64,000 nucleotides of DNA from Flavobacterium sp. (GTDB taxonomy: Bacteria; Bacteroidota; Bacteroidia; Flavobacteriales; Flavobacteriaceae). The number at the start of each line of letters is the position of its first letter. The first letter of the stretch is position 1. Positions 54,494-63,142 of this stretch are shown here, in pieces. The stretch covers positions 62,001-126,000 of the forward strand of contig JACMLU010000028.1 in NCBI GenBank assembly GCA_014379405.1. Direction: 5' to 3'. The notes under the pieces are model-generated. The model made no database searches and was not told where the DNA came from. It saw only the letters and a program-made list of their open reading frames with translations. Position numbers and translations under genes: made by a program.

Positions 54494-56676
54494 TATTTAA
54501 CTGCTTTATAACTTACTTTGTATTCCACATTCAGTTTTACGATCAATTGGTATTTGTTTTTTGCCAATTCTGTAATCGTTCCTGAACTTGCTTTTGGCTT
54601 GCTTGAACTTTCGAAAATCAATTTTCCTTCGCCTTCAGAGGCTTTTACTTTGATTTCTTTGGTACTACAATATACGGCAACTTCTCCGTTTGGAGTTGGC
54701 ACTTTTCCTTCCATCCATTCCAAACCACCAAGATTTGGTTTGATTTCATATTCGGAATAGCCCGGAGCAGTTGGTTTTACACCTAAATAATATTTTCCCA
54801 GCAAATAAATTGGACTAGAACCCCAGGCGTGGCAAAGACTTTTTCCATAAGGACGTCCATACATCGCTAAATGTTCTGTTCCTTTTTTCGTTGGATTGTA
54901 TTCTTCCCAGAAAGAAGTAGCGCCTTCTTTTAACATTCCTCCCCAATAGTCTTTCATTTCTTTCAAAACATAGTCTTGTTCACCCATCGCACACAAAGCT
55001 TCCAACTCATAAAAACGCATGTATGGTGTAGTGATTTGAAGAATTTTATCATTGAGCAACACCTTCTTTTTGATGCTTTGTTTTTGTTCTTCATCAAAAT
55101 AATTGAAAAAAATACCGAACATATTGGCGTATCTGGTTACAATATCCTGCATTTTACCATCTATGCGCTGGTGCTTCATCACGTTTTCCTTTTTGTCCCA
55201 AAACACGTCAAACAATTTTGTTTTTAAATCAACAGCTAATTTTTGATACTGTTTTTGGTCATCCTTTTCACCTGCAATTTCAGCACTAACAGCCATGGCT
55301 TCCAAGCTTCTCGCCAAAAGCATTTGCTCAAAACTAACCTCCCCAGTTTTTGGCAATCCGTTTGCCCAATCAATGAAAACCCAATCGCCTTCCAATGGTT
55401 CTAGGAATCCGTTTTTGTTTCTTCTTTCCAAGCAGAATTCCATCAATGATTTCATTCGTGGATAAAAAGTTTTGATGAATTTCGTGTCGCCCGTGTGTAA
55501 ATAGTAATCGTAAACTCCCACAAACCAATACAGCGAATAATCCATTATGATATTTACATGAGCCGTCACAGGTTCTTTGCCACGAAGAGCCAACAGCGTT
55601 CGTTCCACGGAAGCCGAATCAAAGAATAAATAATAATTCATTAAATAACTTTGATAAGCATCGCCAGACCAAACCCACCGGTCGCGTTTGATCCCGTCTA
55701 TAAAAAATTCGCGGGATGTCAAATGCATCGTGTAAGCCGACACGTCCCAAATTTTATTCAATTCTTGGTCTGAAGATTTGAATGAACCGCGATGCTCCAA
55801 TGGCAAGTATTCATAAAGCATCGAAATGGAATCATATTTTACCGATGCATCTGCTTGTACTTGAACATAGCGGAATGCTTTGGAACCATCATGTGTGTAT
55901 GTTTGAGGCTGGTTTCCATCAAAAGATAAATGGTCCAGTGTTTCGCATTTGGCAGTATCCAGAGCTTCCTCGCGAGATTCACCATAATAAAGTGCCACTT
56001 TACCTTTTCCTTTTAAGCCGTGAATTTTAATGTAACCAAAAGTTTCTTTACCAAAATCCACCAACTGACCAGCTCCTATTTTTTCTGTTTTTTTGGCGTT
56101 CCAAGGTGTGGTTGTTAGTTTAAACCCGGAAGGTTTACTCTCTGGTGAATCAAAATTCCAAGAACCAACAGGAACCCAAGGTGTGCCTGATTGTTGTGCT
56201 TTTCCCGTTTCATCAATCCAAAGTTTATCTTCGTTGGTCACCTTCCAAGACGCATCAGATTTAACATGCTTACCGGCAATGTAAATAGCTGGCAACACTT
56301 CCTGATTGTATACTTTAAAGGAAATTTTGTGTTTCCCGGCAGGAATTTTTAATGATTTTGGCTGCCCGTAAACTTGAGCACCATCTAAAAGTAATTGAAA
56401 AGATCCTTCCGAATAGATTTTTATCTCGTCTGGTTCTGGAATATCCACTTCTGTTTGAAAAGTTACCAAAGCATAAGGACTGTAATATTGCCAAAGCGGT
56501 GGAAATACCGCTTCGCGTTCCGTACGTCTTACTTGCATTTTATTGCTTAACCAAACTTCGAAATCGCCCGGATACCAAATCCAAGTTTGTGCCGAAGCGG
56601 CTTCTGACAACAATAATAATGCACCAACGCAAAGAATCGTTTTTAAACTTTGGCGTAAAGAAGACAATGTGTTCAT
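54493..56676 (-). CDS. GH78-like alpha-L-rhamnosidase (shorter form)
   Basis: A 727-residue exported protein (signal peptide about 1-29). It lacks the long N-terminal Ig-like region of the other two GH78s. A jelly roll (FQTEVDIPEPDEIKIYSEGS) is followed by a concanavalin-like part (LVDFGKETFGYIKIHGLKGK) and the (alpha/alpha)6 barrel with FFIDGIKRDRWVWSGDAYQS carrying the acid region. ATSFWEEYNP holds the likely base. It ends 1 nt before coupling to the propeller gene and starts 1 nt after the symporter stop, so it is part of a tightly packed transport-catabolism operon. Confidence 0.88.
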   Translation of the reverse strand: MNTLSSLRQSLKTILCVGALLLLSEAASAQTWIWYPGDFEVWLSNKMQVRRTEREAVFPPLWQYYSPYALVTFQTEVDIPEPDEIKIYSEGSFQLLLDGAQVYGQPKSLKIPAGKHKISFKVYNQEVLPAIYIAGKHVKSDASWKVTNEDKLWIDETGKAQQSGTPWVPVGSWNFDSPESKPSGFKLTTTPWNAKKTEKIGAGQLVDFGKETFGYIKIHGLKGKGKVALYYGESREEALDTAKCETLDHLSFDGNQPQTYTHDGSKAFRYVQVQADASVKYDSISMLYEYLPLEHRGSFKSSDQELNKIWDVSAYTMHLTSREFFIDGIKRDRWVWSGDAYQSYLMNYYLFFDSASVERTLLALRGKEPVTAHVNIIMDYSLYWFVGVYDYYLHTGDTKFIKTFYPRMKSLMEFCLERRNKNGFLEPLEGDWVFIDWANGLPKTGEVSFEQMLLARSLEAMAVSAEIAGEKDDQKQYQKLAVDLKTKLFDVFWDKKENVMKHQRIDGKMQDIVTRYANMFGIFFNYFDEEQKQSIKKKVLLNDKILQITTPYMRFYELEALCAMGEQDYVLKEMKDYWGGMLKEGATSFWEEYNPTKKGTEHLAMYGRPYGKSLCHAWGSSPIYLLGKYYLGVKPTAPGYSEYEIKPNLGGLEWMEGKVPTPNGEVAVYCSTKEIKVKASEGEGKLIFESSSKPKASSGTITELAKNKYQLIVKLNVEYKVSYKAVK

Positions 56677-56677
56677 A

Positions 56678-58261
56678 TTAATTGAAATTAAAAATGAGGT
56701 ATAAACTTAAAATGGCTAGTCCCAACAAGGCGAACAATATTTTTACTTTCTTGCTGGTTTTTGGAACATCGGTTTCGCTCACGAAATTCGTTTCCGGACT
56801 TTTATCCACCAATGAAATGACAATCGCCGAAACCATTAAAACTGCAAAAATGTAAAAGGAAATCAACAAGAAATGTGGCCAAGCCGTGTAAACATCGGCT
56901 GGGAAAATCCATAAATACAATACTCCAACAAATAAACTAAAGGCTGAACCCCAGGATAAAGTAGCATTCACGGCTTTTTTGGTCGTTCTTTTCCAAAAAA
57001 TACTCAACAAAAACACTACCGACAAAGAGGGTGCCAAAAAGCCCAAAACTGCCTGAAAGATGTTGAATAAATTTTGTCCTTTTATATTGTCAATCGCAAT
57101 CGCGATAAGGATTGCAAACACGCATCCTGCCGCAACGGTGATACGTCCCATTTTTATTTGCTCTTTAATCGTCGCCGCTGGATTGATTTTTTTCACATAA
57201 ATATCATTGGTGTAAACCGTACTCAAGGCATTCAACGATGATCCAATTGTTGCTACCAATACAGCAATCATCACGCAAATAACCAAACCATTCATTCCGC
57301 TTGGGAATAAATTGGTCACCATAGTCATATAAGCCAAATCCGAATTTTTGCCTAACTCTGGATACAAAACGGAACACAGAATTCCTGGTAAAATAAACAA
57401 TGGCAAAGCCAACACTTTTAGCCAACCTATGAAGTTCACTCCCAATTGTCCTTGCTCTAAATTTTTGGCTCCCAATACGCTTTGCACCATCGATTGGTCT
57501 GTACAAAAGAAAGCTACTGCGGCCACGGGATAACCCAATAAAATAGCTGGCCAAGGATAATTGGGATCGTTTGCCGGCTGAACCAAGTTCCAAAAATTAG
57601 AAGGTGTTTTGGCAATTAATGCGCTGATTCCACCCACTTTTTCCAAACCTAAATAGGACAATGTAAGCGACACTACAATCAATAAAATCATTTGGAATAC
57701 GTTCACTTTGGCAATGGCTTTCAAACCTCCTGCGAAAGTAAAAATTCCCGAAAAAATTACTAATACCGTCACACTTTGCCACATCGGGATTCCTAAAATC
57801 TGGCGTACCAAAATTCCTCCGCTGAACAATCCCAACGACAACCAACTCACTAAAATTTTCACCATTGCATACCAAGCCAAAATGGTTTGAGTACTGTCGC
57901 CATAGCGTTTTCCCATATATTCGGGCATCGTGCTGACTTTACTAGCAATATATTTTGGAGCAAAAACCATTGCCAAAAGCAATAAGAAAACAAAAGCGTA
58001 CCATTCGAAATTTCCGGCAACAATTCCCGTCGCATAACCAATACTGGCAAAAGCCAACAAGGACGAAGGTCCAACATTAGTTCCCCACATATTGAACCCG
58101 ATATTGTACCAATTCAAGGAATTTCCCGCCATAAAAAGCGTTTCGTTCTTTTTGCTTTGCTTCACGCTCACCACATAACCAATGACCAATAATATCACCA
58201 AATAAATGGCGACAATTATAAAATCTAATGCAGTTAACTTGTCGTAAATGGTATTATTCAT
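56678..58261 (-). CDS. SSS-family sodium:solute symporter
   Basis: A 527-residue inner-membrane protein with about 13-14 hydrophobic segments. SSS signatures include GYVVSVKQSKKNETLFMAGN, WYNIGFNMWGTNVGPSSLLA, YGDSTQTILAWYAMVKILVS and FAGGLKAIAKVNVFQMILL. It should import a monosaccharide or small sugar acid with sodium. It overlaps the oxidoreductase gene by 4 nt (ATGA) and is followed after 1 nt by GH78, linking uptake to rhamnosidase products. Galacturonate, rhamnose or an aldobiouronic acid are possible substrates; specificity is not visible. Confidence 0.93.
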   Translation of the reverse strand: MNNTIYDKLTALDFIIVAIYLVILLVIGYVVSVKQSKKNETLFMAGNSLNWYNIGFNMWGTNVGPSSLLAFASIGYATGIVAGNFEWYAFVFLLLLAMVFAPKYIASKVSTMPEYMGKRYGDSTQTILAWYAMVKILVSWLSLGLFSGGILVRQILGIPMWQSVTVLVIFSGIFTFAGGLKAIAKVNVFQMILLIVVSLTLSYLGLEKVGGISALIAKTPSNFWNLVQPANDPNYPWPAILLGYPVAAVAFFCTDQSMVQSVLGAKNLEQGQLGVNFIGWLKVLALPLFILPGILCSVLYPELGKNSDLAYMTMVTNLFPSGMNGLVICVMIAVLVATIGSSLNALSTVYTNDIYVKKINPAATIKEQIKMGRITVAAGCVFAILIAIAIDNIKGQNLFNIFQAVLGFLAPSLSVVFLLSIFWKRTTKKAVNATLSWGSAFSLFVGVLYLWIFPADVYTAWPHFLLISFYIFAVLMVSAIVISLVDKSPETNFVSETDVPKTSKKVKILFALLGLAILSLYLIFNFN

Positions 58262-59322
58262 AAGTTATATTCTTTTAAAACATCAGCAATTTTTACTGGC
58301 ATTCCGATTTGTAAACTTTTATCCATTGCCTGCAATAATGCCACGGTTGCGATGCCTTCTTCCATATTTGGATAAGCCACAAAATCCTGCTCGATGCTAT
58401 CCACGAAATACTCCAAATAATTTTGGTATTCTCCAGCGTGATGGCTTTGCCCTTCAAAACGGAAATAATGTTTTAAGGTAGCATCGCCCCAAGTTACGGC
58501 TTTTTCTTCGCCTGTTTTGTCCGTAATTGCATAACGTAATTCGTGATAATCTGCTTGACTGGCGCCTTCAGTAGCTCTTAAAATTACGCTCATTCCACTG
58601 TCTCTTTGTGTCGGTTGGGTTGGCGAAGTATAAACACCGCTAACACGAGCAATTCTTCCGTCAGTAGCCTTAAAAATAAAATGCATCGTGTCTTCGTTTT
58701 TCAAACCTGCCACACTTCCGTTGCTGCTGATCATTCCGTACCCCATTACTTCTTCTATGTTCGGCAAATACCATCTGATGAAATCCACGGGATGACTCAA
58801 ACCACCATACAACCATTTGAAAGATTGCAATAGCGACCATTCTTTTTCCAAAAACCATCTGTGATCGGCGTGATAATGCGATTCAATCGTAATTAAATCT
58901 CCTATTAAACCCGCTTCAAAATCGGCTCTTTGTCTTTTTGCCGGTTCGAAAAATCTCGAACTTTGACCAATGAACACTTTTTTACCTGTTTTCTCGCTCA
59001 GTTCCAATAATGCTTTGGCATCCGAAAGATCATCGATAAAAGGTTTGGTGCAAACCACGTGTTTTCCGTGCAACAAAGCTTGTTTTACGTGCTCAGCGTG
59101 CAAATGGTCTGGTGTATAAATAGCGATGATATCGATTGCGCTGTCATTCAATAAATCATCGTAATTTGTTGTGTAAGAATGAAAATCAAATTCCTGTGCT
59201 CTTTGTTGGCACAATTCCTCATTCCTGTCGCATATTTTTACCAACTCTAATTTGCTGCTTTTTAAAGCGGCCGACATTGTACTTCGTCCCTCACCGAGAC
59301 CTAAAATGGCTATTTTTAACAT
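58258..59322 (-). CDS. Gfo/Idh/MocA-family oxidoreductase
   Basis: A 354-residue protein without a signal peptide, so cytoplasmic. Rossmann motif ILGLGEGRS near the N-terminus, YTPDHLHAEHV and CTKPF (in place of the common EKP), then the C-terminal dehydrogenase fold with HADHRWFLEKEW and YGGLSHPVDFIRWYLPN. The family oxidises or epimerises sugars with NAD(P). The 4-nt overlap with the symporter gene suggests it acts on the imported sugar. Substrate unknown. Confidence 0.88.
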   Translation of the reverse strand: MLKIAILGLGEGRSTMSAALKSSKLELVKICDRNEELCQQRAQEFDFHSYTTNYDDLLNDSAIDIIAIYTPDHLHAEHVKQALLHGKHVVCTKPFIDDLSDAKALLELSEKTGKKVFIGQSSRFFEPAKRQRADFEAGLIGDLITIESHYHADHRWFLEKEWSLLQSFKWLYGGLSHPVDFIRWYLPNIEEVMGYGMISSNGSVAGLKNEDTMHFIFKATDGRIARVSGVYTSPTQPTQRDSGMSVILRATEGASQADYHELRYAITDKTGEEKAVTWGDATLKHYFRFEGQSHHAGEYQNYLEYFVDSIEQDFVAYPNMEEGIATVALLQAMDKSLQIGMPVKIADVLKEYNL

Positions 59323-59342
59323 CTTTATTTGGTTTTCAAAAC

Positions 59343-59375
59343 AGACCCGACAGGTTTTGAAAACCTGTCGGGTCT
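59343..59375. repeat. 33-nt palindrome, CCCGACAGG variant
   Basis: Perfectly paired (16-bp arms around one G), core AGACCCGACAGGTTTT. It begins 13 nt after the stop of the gene at 59389 and ends 20 nt before the oxidoreductase ATG. Arm sequence is identical to that at 457-489. Confidence 0.92.
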
Positions 59376-59388
59376 AAACGTGAATAAA

Positions 59389-61902
59389 TTATTTTGTATT
59401 TACTTTCTTCAAAAACATCCAGGTTTCTCCCGGTTTTGTTCTTTCGATTCCTGTTTGGTATTTCTTCATTAAGGCATTCCAATCGTCCACACGTGGATTG
59501 TTTTCGGTTGTTTTTGGATTCAGTTTATCCAGGCTCTCTCCTTTTGGAATACTAATCACCAACATTAATTGTCTTCCGTTTTTGAAAACCTGCAATTGCT
59601 GAAAATCGGCATTGCAGAAGCCTTTGGCTATTTCTGGCCACTTTTCGAATTGGGTGGTGTGATAATCAACATATTCTTTTTGCATTTTGGCATCATCAAC
59701 TAAATTGGCAGTCAAAATGATATTTTCCCATTCGGATGTTACTTTTACATCTTTGCATCTTTCGAAATTTTGGAAATCATAAATTGGTTTTTCATAGATT
59801 TTGATTTCCAATGCTGGAAAAGCCAAAGCCAGTTTTCTTTTCGTTCTTTCAGGTTGATTCATCAAACCGTAAATCACCAAATGATTTTCCCATTGGTACA
59901 ATTCTTCGCCCACAATTCGGAAACCTTTTATGGTTGATTTGATTTTTTCCATATCAAAATCCTTCCCGATTAATTCGATGACTACCGATTTTGGCATTTC
60001 CTGCAATCCCCAGGCTTCGTCAATGACAACTTCTTTCGTTAATACATTGCTGTATGGTTCGCGAATACCTGCGTTTTTCTTGATTTCAGGATTCACGAAA
60101 GGATAATTGTCCTGCCAAACATTTCCCGAAGGGCCATTGTGGTTTTTCAATGTTTTTTGAATCGGAATCCAGTTGTTTTTGATGGTAAAACCCTGCGTTC
60201 CTTCGTCGGTGTACAAATACAACCACAAAAACGGATCGTGCGTAAATGGACTATTGTAAACCTTGTCAATATAATTCTCTTCTATTCTGCTGTCAGGTTG
60301 GGAAGAAAGTGTATAAATTCCGGCTACATCGTGTAAATGTTTGGCATAATGATGGATTTTGTTAGCTAGAATTTTGTTGTTGCGCATCACGTTTTCGGTA
60401 GATGTCCAACCCCAACCCATTGAAATTCCGCTGTAGGCTACATCCGAAATTTCATTGTGCTCGATAGTCAAATTCTTTATGAAACCAGCTGCGATTCCTA
60501 AACATCCCCAATCTTCGTTGGCGACATTGGTAATCAAATTATCCGCAATTAATTCATCCGAACAAATTTCTCTTTCATCTTTTACTTGTAATGGCAAATG
60601 GGCTTCAAAAGCTTCGTCAGAGAAAACACCTAAATTAATTCCGTTGCCGCCAATGTCTTTGAATAAATTTCCTTTAACAATATTATGATTCGTTCCTCTA
60701 TGAAAATCCAATCCCGTGGAAGACAAATGCTCAAAACTGCAACTTTCGAATAGTGTATTGTTGGCATAATTTACCTCAACGGCGGCTCTTGGTCTTCCAA
60801 CCCAACCTTGATTTTCTAAATTCGCTTGATTTGGAGTTCCTGGCGTTTTCAATTTATAGGCATCCAATAAATACATTCCTGCCTGCAACGGAACGTGACC
60901 TTGCTGCGAAGGACGAAGCCAATTACTGTACTGAAACGAAATTCCCTTGAAATTAAAATGATGTACGGGCGAATCTAAAGTTCCTTTAACTTCGACTAAA
61001 TTTTCCAAAACAGGAATCGTTACTTTTGCGGAACTCATATTCTCGCCTGCTCTTGGAATATAATAAACCTTGGCTTTTTTTCTGTCCAAATACCATTCTC
61101 CCGCTTCGTTCAACATTGAAAATCCGTTGTTTAAATAGAATGCCGAGTTTCCGTTGTTTTTTGAAATCCAAGGCGCAGGCCAAGGATGTTCGCTTTGGAT
61201 GCGGCTTTCCGGCTGTTCGAATGAAAGTCTGGCACTGTCTTTTTTTACTTCTATGTTTTTGATACGCAGATTGGCAATCGCCCACCATTGGACAATAAAC
61301 ATTTCCATTCCGGGTTCAAACTTGACGGATTTGTCTTTGAAAGGAATCCAGCAATTCTCGGTTGCCGCATCCCAAGACAAAATACGATCCATTTTGTTTC
61401 CAGTCGTGCTTTTGGCTCTAACGGCTTTTTTTTCGTTGACCCACAATTGTCGGTAATTGATGATTTCACCTGCTTTTGCTGGAGCGTCGGCTTCCCAAAC
61501 CGTTCCTGCTTTTAATCCATTTATAGAAACAGTCGATTTTTTCCAGTTTTTGATTTCAAATCCACCGCTTAGGATTGGTTTTGCGTTTGCATCGGCTTCA
61601 ATTGTAGTTGGACTTTCGGCCGTTCCTGAATCTTCGGGTCTTATGAATAAGGGTTCGTTTAAATAATACGTTCCGTTCATTACTACAATATGGATTCCGT
61701 CTTTGATGGAAGCATCTTTCAGGCGACGTAATTCTCTGGCTTTTCTGACTGCAATTTGAACGGTTGCCAACGGACTTGATTTTGTACCTATGTTGGTATC
61801 ATTTCCTTGAACAGAAACCCAAATTTCAGCAGCATTTGCCGAAAACAGCATTCCTATTAGAAGAAAAACCAAAAATAGTTTACGTTGTTGCTTTAAATTC
61901 AT
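59389..61902 (-). CDS. Secreted GH141-like beta-helix protein fused to RhaM-type mutarotase domain
   Basis: An 837-residue exported protein (signal peptide 1-24, ending SANA). Residues about 25-650 form a right-handed beta-helix with the GH141/polysaccharide-lyase-like start EIWVSVQGNDTNIGTKSSPL, GTYYLNEPLFIRPEDSGTAE and PILSGGFEIKNW, and helix turns such as GGNGINLGVFSD and NLTIEHNEISDVAYSGISMG. Residues about 725-837 resemble the L-rhamnose/L-fucose mutarotase family (RhaM, PF05336): IILTANLVDDAKMQKEYVDY, HTTQFEKWPEIA, ENNPRVDDWNALMKKYQ and KPGETWMFLKKV. GH141 includes an RG-II alpha-L-fucosidase. A fused mutarotase would convert the released anomer. It is the first PUL gene from the right. 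Confidence 0.8.
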   Translation of the reverse strand: MNLKQQRKLFLVFLLIGMLFSANAAEIWVSVQGNDTNIGTKSSPLATVQIAVRKARELRRLKDASIKDGIHIVVMNGTYYLNEPLFIRPEDSGTAESPTTIEADANAKPILSGGFEIKNWKKSTVSINGLKAGTVWEADAPAKAGEIINYRQLWVNEKKAVRAKSTTGNKMDRILSWDAATENCWIPFKDKSVKFEPGMEMFIVQWWAIANLRIKNIEVKKDSARLSFEQPESRIQSEHPWPAPWISKNNGNSAFYLNNGFSMLNEAGEWYLDRKKAKVYYIPRAGENMSSAKVTIPVLENLVEVKGTLDSPVHHFNFKGISFQYSNWLRPSQQGHVPLQAGMYLLDAYKLKTPGTPNQANLENQGWVGRPRAAVEVNYANNTLFESCSFEHLSSTGLDFHRGTNHNIVKGNLFKDIGGNGINLGVFSDEAFEAHLPLQVKDEREICSDELIADNLITNVANEDWGCLGIAAGFIKNLTIEHNEISDVAYSGISMGWGWTSTENVMRNNKILANKIHHYAKHLHDVAGIYTLSSQPDSRIEENYIDKVYNSPFTHDPFLWLYLYTDEGTQGFTIKNNWIPIQKTLKNHNGPSGNVWQDNYPFVNPEIKKNAGIREPYSNVLTKEVVIDEAWGLQEMPKSVVIELIGKDFDMEKIKSTIKGFRIVGEELYQWENHLVIYGLMNQPERTKRKLALAFPALEIKIYEKPIYDFQNFERCKDVKVTSEWENIILTANLVDDAKMQKEYVDYHTTQFEKWPEIAKGFCNADFQQLQVFKNGRQLMLVISIPKGESLDKLNPKTTENNPRVDDWNALMKKYQTGIERTKPGETWMFLKKVNTK

Positions 61903-62159
61903 ATTAAATAGTAATTATTAATTGACAAAATATGTTTTCCACATCCGGAAAGTGTCAATATATTTGCATCTTTTATTTATTAATCCCAATTATAGTAATC
62001 TATTTCCGAGAATATTGCATTTAATCCAAGCAATAATTATTTAAAAGATAAAAGTAGTATTTATATAATTATTCCGTGCTATTTTTAAACAACGAACAAT
62101 TCTATAATTATTTTGTAATTTAACCCCTTGAAAAGCAACTTCACAACTTCTTTATAATT
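61903..62159. promoter_or_regulatory. Divergent control region between PUL and AraC regulator
   Basis: 257 nt separate the leftward beta-helix gene from the rightward araC-type gene, so promoters for both must be here. A TATATTTG at 61959-61966 (plus) fits the -7 consensus but lacks a TTG at the right spacing. A small inverted repeat TTTCC-N6-GGAAA (61936-61951) is a possible regulator site. No ORF. Confidence 0.4.
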
Positions 62160-63107
62160 ATGGACAGTATAAATTCTAATGGCGTATCAAAAAGCAATAC
62201 TGGAAATTCAGGTGTTTGGTGGCACGAAAATAATCCTGGTCCATTGGCCAACCTCCCTTTCATCAAGCAATTTGGAAGTATGCGTTTTACCAAAGTGCAA
62301 ATGGACGAAAATATGCGACCCCATTTAAATGACGGCATTGAAATTCATTTCGTGACCAGCGGAAAGTACGATTGGGTTGTCGAAGGAAACCAAATTGAAT
62401 TATTACCCGGCAATTTATCGGTTACAGCGCCTTGGCATTGGAACGGAAGTCCAAATGGCAAAATGGACATTGGATACATTGATTGGATTATACTAAAACC
62501 GCAAGAATACGGTCAAAAAAAGAAATTAAATCTAGGTAACTGGACCAAATTATCAAAAAGCATTCAAGAAAACCTAGGTAATTTGATTGCCGACAACAGC
62601 AATGTAGTCTTGGAAAAAGCTAAAACTTTTGAAAAATATTTTATAGAAATTAGAAAAGAATTAGCCAATCAAGAGGAAGGTTATGAAATAATGGTTGGAA
62701 ACATTTTAGAAAACCTATTAATAGATTTATACCGGCAACTTTCGGGCAAAGGTCTAAAAACGGTAGAGGAAACCAATTTTATCGATAAATTTACCAAAAT
62801 CATTTCAGAAGATATCAGTAAAAAGTGGAACATTGACGACTTGGCACATCGCTTTGGAATGGGGAAAACAAAATTCACCTATGAAGTAAAAAGACTTACT
62901 GGATACCCGCCCAATAGCTACATCATTAATCTAAAAATAGAAAAAGCCATTGCACTAATTTTAAATCCTAAAAACAAGTCGATGTCGGACATTGCCTATT
63001 CTTGTGGGTTTTCATCGATACAACATTTTACTTCCTCCTTTTTGCAAAGAACAGGAACTACACCTGGGAAATTTAGAACAAATGAAACCAAGGATAAAAA
63101 TAAATAA
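62160..63107 (+). CDS. AraC-family transcriptional regulator
   Basis: A 315-residue cytoplasmic protein, the only plus-strand gene. Residues about 50-125 form a cupin-like sensor domain (HLNDGIEIHFVTSGKYDWVV, GNLSVTAPWHWNG). Residues about 215-310 hold the double helix-turn-helix: WNIDDLAHRFGMGKTKFTYE and MSDIAYSCGFSSIQHFTSSF, ending in the usual RTGTTPGKFR. It probably senses a pectin sugar such as rhamnose or galacturonate and activates the divergent PUL. There is no hybrid two-component system or ECF sigma/anti-sigma pair in the window, so this is the only visible regulator. Confidence 0.93.
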   Translation: MDSINSNGVSKSNTGNSGVWWHENNPGPLANLPFIKQFGSMRFTKVQMDENMRPHLNDGIEIHFVTSGKYDWVVEGNQIELLPGNLSVTAPWHWNGSPNGKMDIGYIDWIILKPQEYGQKKKLNLGNWTKLSKSIQENLGNLIADNSNVVLEKAKTFEKYFIEIRKELANQEEGYEIMVGNILENLLIDLYRQLSGKGLKTVEETNFIDKFTKIISEDISKKWNIDDLAHRFGMGKTKFTYEVKRLTGYPPNSYIINLKIEKAIALILNPKNKSMSDIAYSCGFSSIQHFTSSFLQRTGTTPGKFRTNETKDKNK

Positions 63108-63142
63108 AGCTGCCAACTAACATTCAATGAAACGCTTATTAG

